NCBI GenBank assembly: GCA_003156615.1
Contig: PMHI01000284.1
Coordinates: 20,462-27,386 of the forward strand
Source: Acidobacteriaceae bacterium
GTDB taxonomy: Bacteria; Acidobacteriota; Terriglobia; Terriglobales; SbA1
Length of the DNA: 6,925 nucleotides
Direction: 5' to 3'
Positions within the stretch are counted from its first letter, which is position 1. Each line of letters opens with the position of its first letter. The notes beneath the pieces were generated by a model that was given only the letters and a program-made list of their open reading frames with translations, ran no database searches and was not told the origin of the DNA. Positions 4,932 to 6,925 of this stretch are shown here, piece by piece. Made by a program: the position numbers and the translations under genes.

Positions 4932-6925
4932 CTAGACGATCCCCTGCCTTCCAACTACACCCAAGGCGGAAATCGAAGCCAGCCCCGAGAAGTATCGGCG
5001 CTTCCTCCGCGGCTAAACAGTGGAATGCAGTGCTCTGCGTTCTACTCGCGATGGCAACCATCGCGCTCTACAGCCCGGTGATAGGGCATTCGTTTGTCGT
5101 GTTCGACGATCGTGATTACGTTACCGCAAATCCCTACATTCATGGTGGCCTCGGTTGGCACACCATCAAGTGGGCTTTTCGGTCAACCGCAGCGGCGAAT
5201 TGGCATCCTTTGACCTGGCTTTCGCACGCTCTGGACTATCAACTTTTTGCTCTGAATCCAGCCGGCCATCACTTGGACAGCGTGCTGATTCACGCTCTTA
5301 ATGCAGTGCTGCTATTTCAGCTGTTGGCCTGGGCTACCAGGCGCGTGGGACCAAGCCTGCTGGTGGCGGCGCTATTCGCCTTGCATCCGATCAACGTGGA
5401 GTCAGTGGCATGGGTGGCGGAGCGCAAGAATGTGCTGAGCACGCTCTTCTTCTTTGCGGCGATCGCTGCCTATGTGTGGTACGCCCACAAACCGGATTGG
5501 CGGCGATATCTGCTTGTGGCAGCGCTGTTTGCGGCGGGATTGATGGCCAAACCGATGGTCATTACGCTGCCCTTTGTCTTGTTACTGCTGGACTATTGGC
5601 CGCTCGAGAGAACGCCATTCGAGAGAACCGAGAGCGATCCGCCCTCCTCTTCTGGCACGCCGCGGCTGGCGTTTTCGAGGTTGCTGCTCGAGAAAATCCC
5701 ATTACTCTTGCTCTCCGCCGCAAGTGCATGGATCACCCTAAAGGCGCAGCAAGGTGCAGTGCGTACCTTCGAAGAGTTCCCGTTCGCCGTACGAATCGAG
5801 AATGCTGTCGTAGCCTATGGGTTATACCTGTGGAAAATGCTCTGGCCGGCGCGGCTTGCGATCTATCCTCATTCCGCAATTGCTCTCCCGGCATGGCAAT
5901 GGACTCTATCCACTCTGGTTTTGATGAGCATCACCGCGCTGGCAGTTACGTTCCGCCGCAAGCGCTACTTGCCGGTTGGCTGGTTCTGGTTTCTGGGGAC
6001 CTTAATTCCGGTCATCGGCCTGGTGCAGGTGGGTGAGGCCGACATGGCGGATCGGTATGCCTACATTCCGCTGATCGGAATCTTCGTAATGATTGCTTGG
6101 GGCCTTGGCGATTGGGCGGAGGCAAAAAAAGTCCGTACTGCATGGCTGATAATCCCGGCGGTGTGCGGGTTGACGGCGCTGGGCTTTGATACCCACCGCC
6201 AGATGAGCTACTGGGAGAGCCAGTACAGCTTGTTGGCGCACACGCTGGCGATTACGGATCCAGAGCGCAGTGCCTATGTGCATGACGCCCTTGGGTCTGC
6301 GCTCCTAAACCCTGGCTCCTCAATGACTCAGCATGACCTGGAGAACTTTGATACCGAGCAAAAGCGAATGGAGGAAGCCCGCCGGCACTATGAGCAGGCT
6401 TTGGACCTGCGCCGTCGACTGGCACAGCAGAACCTGGAACCCTACGCCATGGCTCTGGCGCTAAGCAACCTGGGGGAACTGGATGAGATCCAGAACCGAA
6501 GCGAGGAAGCCCGCCAACACTATGAGGAAGCGTTGAATTATTTCCGTCAGTTGACGCGGCGAGACCCGGCCAAGTATCTGCCTGAGGTGGCCAGTACGCT
6601 GGTGAGCCTGGGGAACTACGCACGGACGCAGAACCAGATCGACCGGGCGCGTCAGCAGTATGAGGAGTCTTTGAGCATTTACCGTCAACTGGCGCAGCAA
6701 GATCCGGACAAATATCTACCTTTGTTGGCGAGGACACTGTACAACCTGGGGCGCCTGGGTCGACTCCAGAGCCGGATGGACGAAACCCGTCAGCAATGGG
6801 AGGAGGCCTTGAAGATCTACCGCCAACTGGCGCAACAAAATCCCGGCGTGTACTTGCCCTATTTGGCCATAACTCTGAACGACCTGGGGAACCTGGATCG
6901 ATTCCAGAACCGAACGGACGACGCA
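4925..6925 (+). CDS. TMTC-like protein: GT-C membrane domain plus TPR units (copy B, 3' end outside window)
   Basis: 667 codons are open from GTG 4925 to the window edge without a stop; the frame reaches back to ATG 4784. It is the paralogue of copy A on the opposite strand and keeps the same motifs: FDDRDYV (60-66), ANWHPLTWLSHALDY (91-105), HHLDSVLIHALNAV (115-128) and FALHPINVESVAWVAERKN (151-169). The acidic pair expected of a GT-C active site is intact, so both copies may be active. Differences from A: a linker nine residues longer after LERT (227-230), carrying a duplicated ERTPF/ERT; two residues fewer near 275; and a TPR array starting at Tyr 507 whose first unit is 44 residues, then 46 each (Tyr 551, 597, 643). 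The first full TPR unit of copy A has no counterpart here. The role is inferred as glycosyl transfer from a lipid-linked donor at the membrane, acceptor unknown. The start was chosen on GGAGG 5 bp upstream and agreement with copy A. Confidence 0.85.
   Translation, partial: MVARRSPAFQLHPRRKSKPAPRSIGASSAAKQWNAVLCVLLAMATIALYSPVIGHSFVVFDDRDYVTANPYIHGGLGWHTIKWAFRSTAAANWHPLTWLSHALDYQLFALNPAGHHLDSVLIHALNAVLLFQLLAWATRRVGPSLLVAALFALHPINVESVAWVAERKNVLSTLFFFAAIAAYVWYAHKPDWRRYLLVAALFAAGLMAKPMVITLPFVLLLLDYWPLERTPFERTESDPPSSSGTPRLAFSRLLLEKIPLLLLSAASAWITLKAQQGAVRTFEEFPFAVRIENAVVAYGLYLWKMLWPARLAIYPHSAIALPAWQWTLSTLVLMSITALAVTFRRKRYLPVGWFWFLGTLIPVIGLVQVGEADMADRYAYIPLIGIFVMIAWGLGDWAEAKKVRTAWLIIPAVCGLTALGFDTHRQMSYWESQYSLLAHTLAITDPERSAYVHDALGSALLNPGSSMTQHDLENFDTEQKRMEEARRHYEQALDLRRRLAQQNLEPYAMALALSNLGELDEIQNRSEEARQHYEEALNYFRQLTRRDPAKYLPEVASTLVSLGNYARTQNQIDRARQQYEESLSIYRQLAQQDPDKYLPLLARTLYNLGRLGRLQSRMDETRQQWEEALKIYRQLAQQNPGVYLPYLAITLNDLGNLDRFQNRTDDA
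5604..5628 (+). repeat. 15-bp-offset direct repeat in the copy B linker
   Basis: TCGAGAGAAC occurs at 5604-5613 and 5619-5628. The 15-bp offset keeps the frame and yields ERTPF followed by ERT. Copy A has a single ERT here, so this is probably a slippage duplication in a cytoplasmic or periplasmic loop that tolerates length change. Confidence 0.6.
6443..6925 (+). repeat. Tandem TPR-coding units in copy B (continue past the window)
   Basis: Units begin at Tyr 507, 551, 597 and 643 of copy B. The first spans 44 codons (132 bp) and the next two 46 codons (138 bp) each; the fourth is cut by the window end. Each contains a NLG-type turn, an EEAR helix and a RQLAQ-type helix followed by DP or NP. 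Confidence 0.75.

Noticed and set aside
5410..6036. 208-codon open frame on the plus strand within copy B
   Set aside because: Alternative-frame shadow of the GT-C domain; no hydrophobic pattern or start signal of its own.
6252..6737. 161-codon open frame on the minus strand
   Set aside because: Antisense to the TPR units of copy B; repetitive by reflection.

Overview
The window looks like a bacterial chromosome fragment of moderately high GC. It carries a cell-surface polysaccharide or protein-glycosylation locus. Long TPR proteins with a GT-C membrane half, beside a Wzy_C-type ligase preceded by a TPR protein, bring Acidobacteriota (or another soil group such as Verrucomicrobiota) to mind. 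That placement rests on general family knowledge, not on a marker gene. I see no rRNA, tRNA, CRISPR array, integrase or transposase.

Layout. Positions 1-867 (+) hold the C-terminal 288 residues of a protein with a helical, TPR-like N-part and a C-terminal carbohydrate-binding-like beta domain. Three bases later, with its own Shine-Dalgarno, comes a complete 441-residue O-antigen ligase/polymerase family (Wzy_C) membrane protein (871-2196, +). A large TMTC-like protein (GT-C membrane domain followed by 46-residue TPR units) runs towards it on the minus strand, ending 5 bp away. A second, clearly paralogous copy is transcribed divergently from about 4925 and leaves the window at 6925. The two copies form a head-to-head inverted duplication of more than 2 kb per arm, with about 160 bp of unrelated sequence between the arms (about 4611-4769).

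The most informative part is the divergent control region, about 4448-4931. The duplication extends upstream of both large genes. In both arms a short ORF ends in TAG overlapping the best-supported GTG start of the large gene (shared string GTGGTAG), with GGAGG five bases before that GTG. This points to translational coupling. It also suggests that the longer N-termini a gene finder would offer (GTG at 4583; ATG at 4784) are not real. On the plus side the small ORF extends to a 72-residue candidate membrane peptide with a textbook AGGAGG Shine-Dalgarno; on the minus side that extension is cut by TGA.

How the genes may work together (inference): lipid-linked sugar-using GT-C enzymes with TPR arms, a Wzy_C ligase or oligosaccharyltransferase, and a TPR/carbohydrate-binding partner would together build, transfer or hold glycan at the cell envelope. 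No substrate can be read from the sequence.
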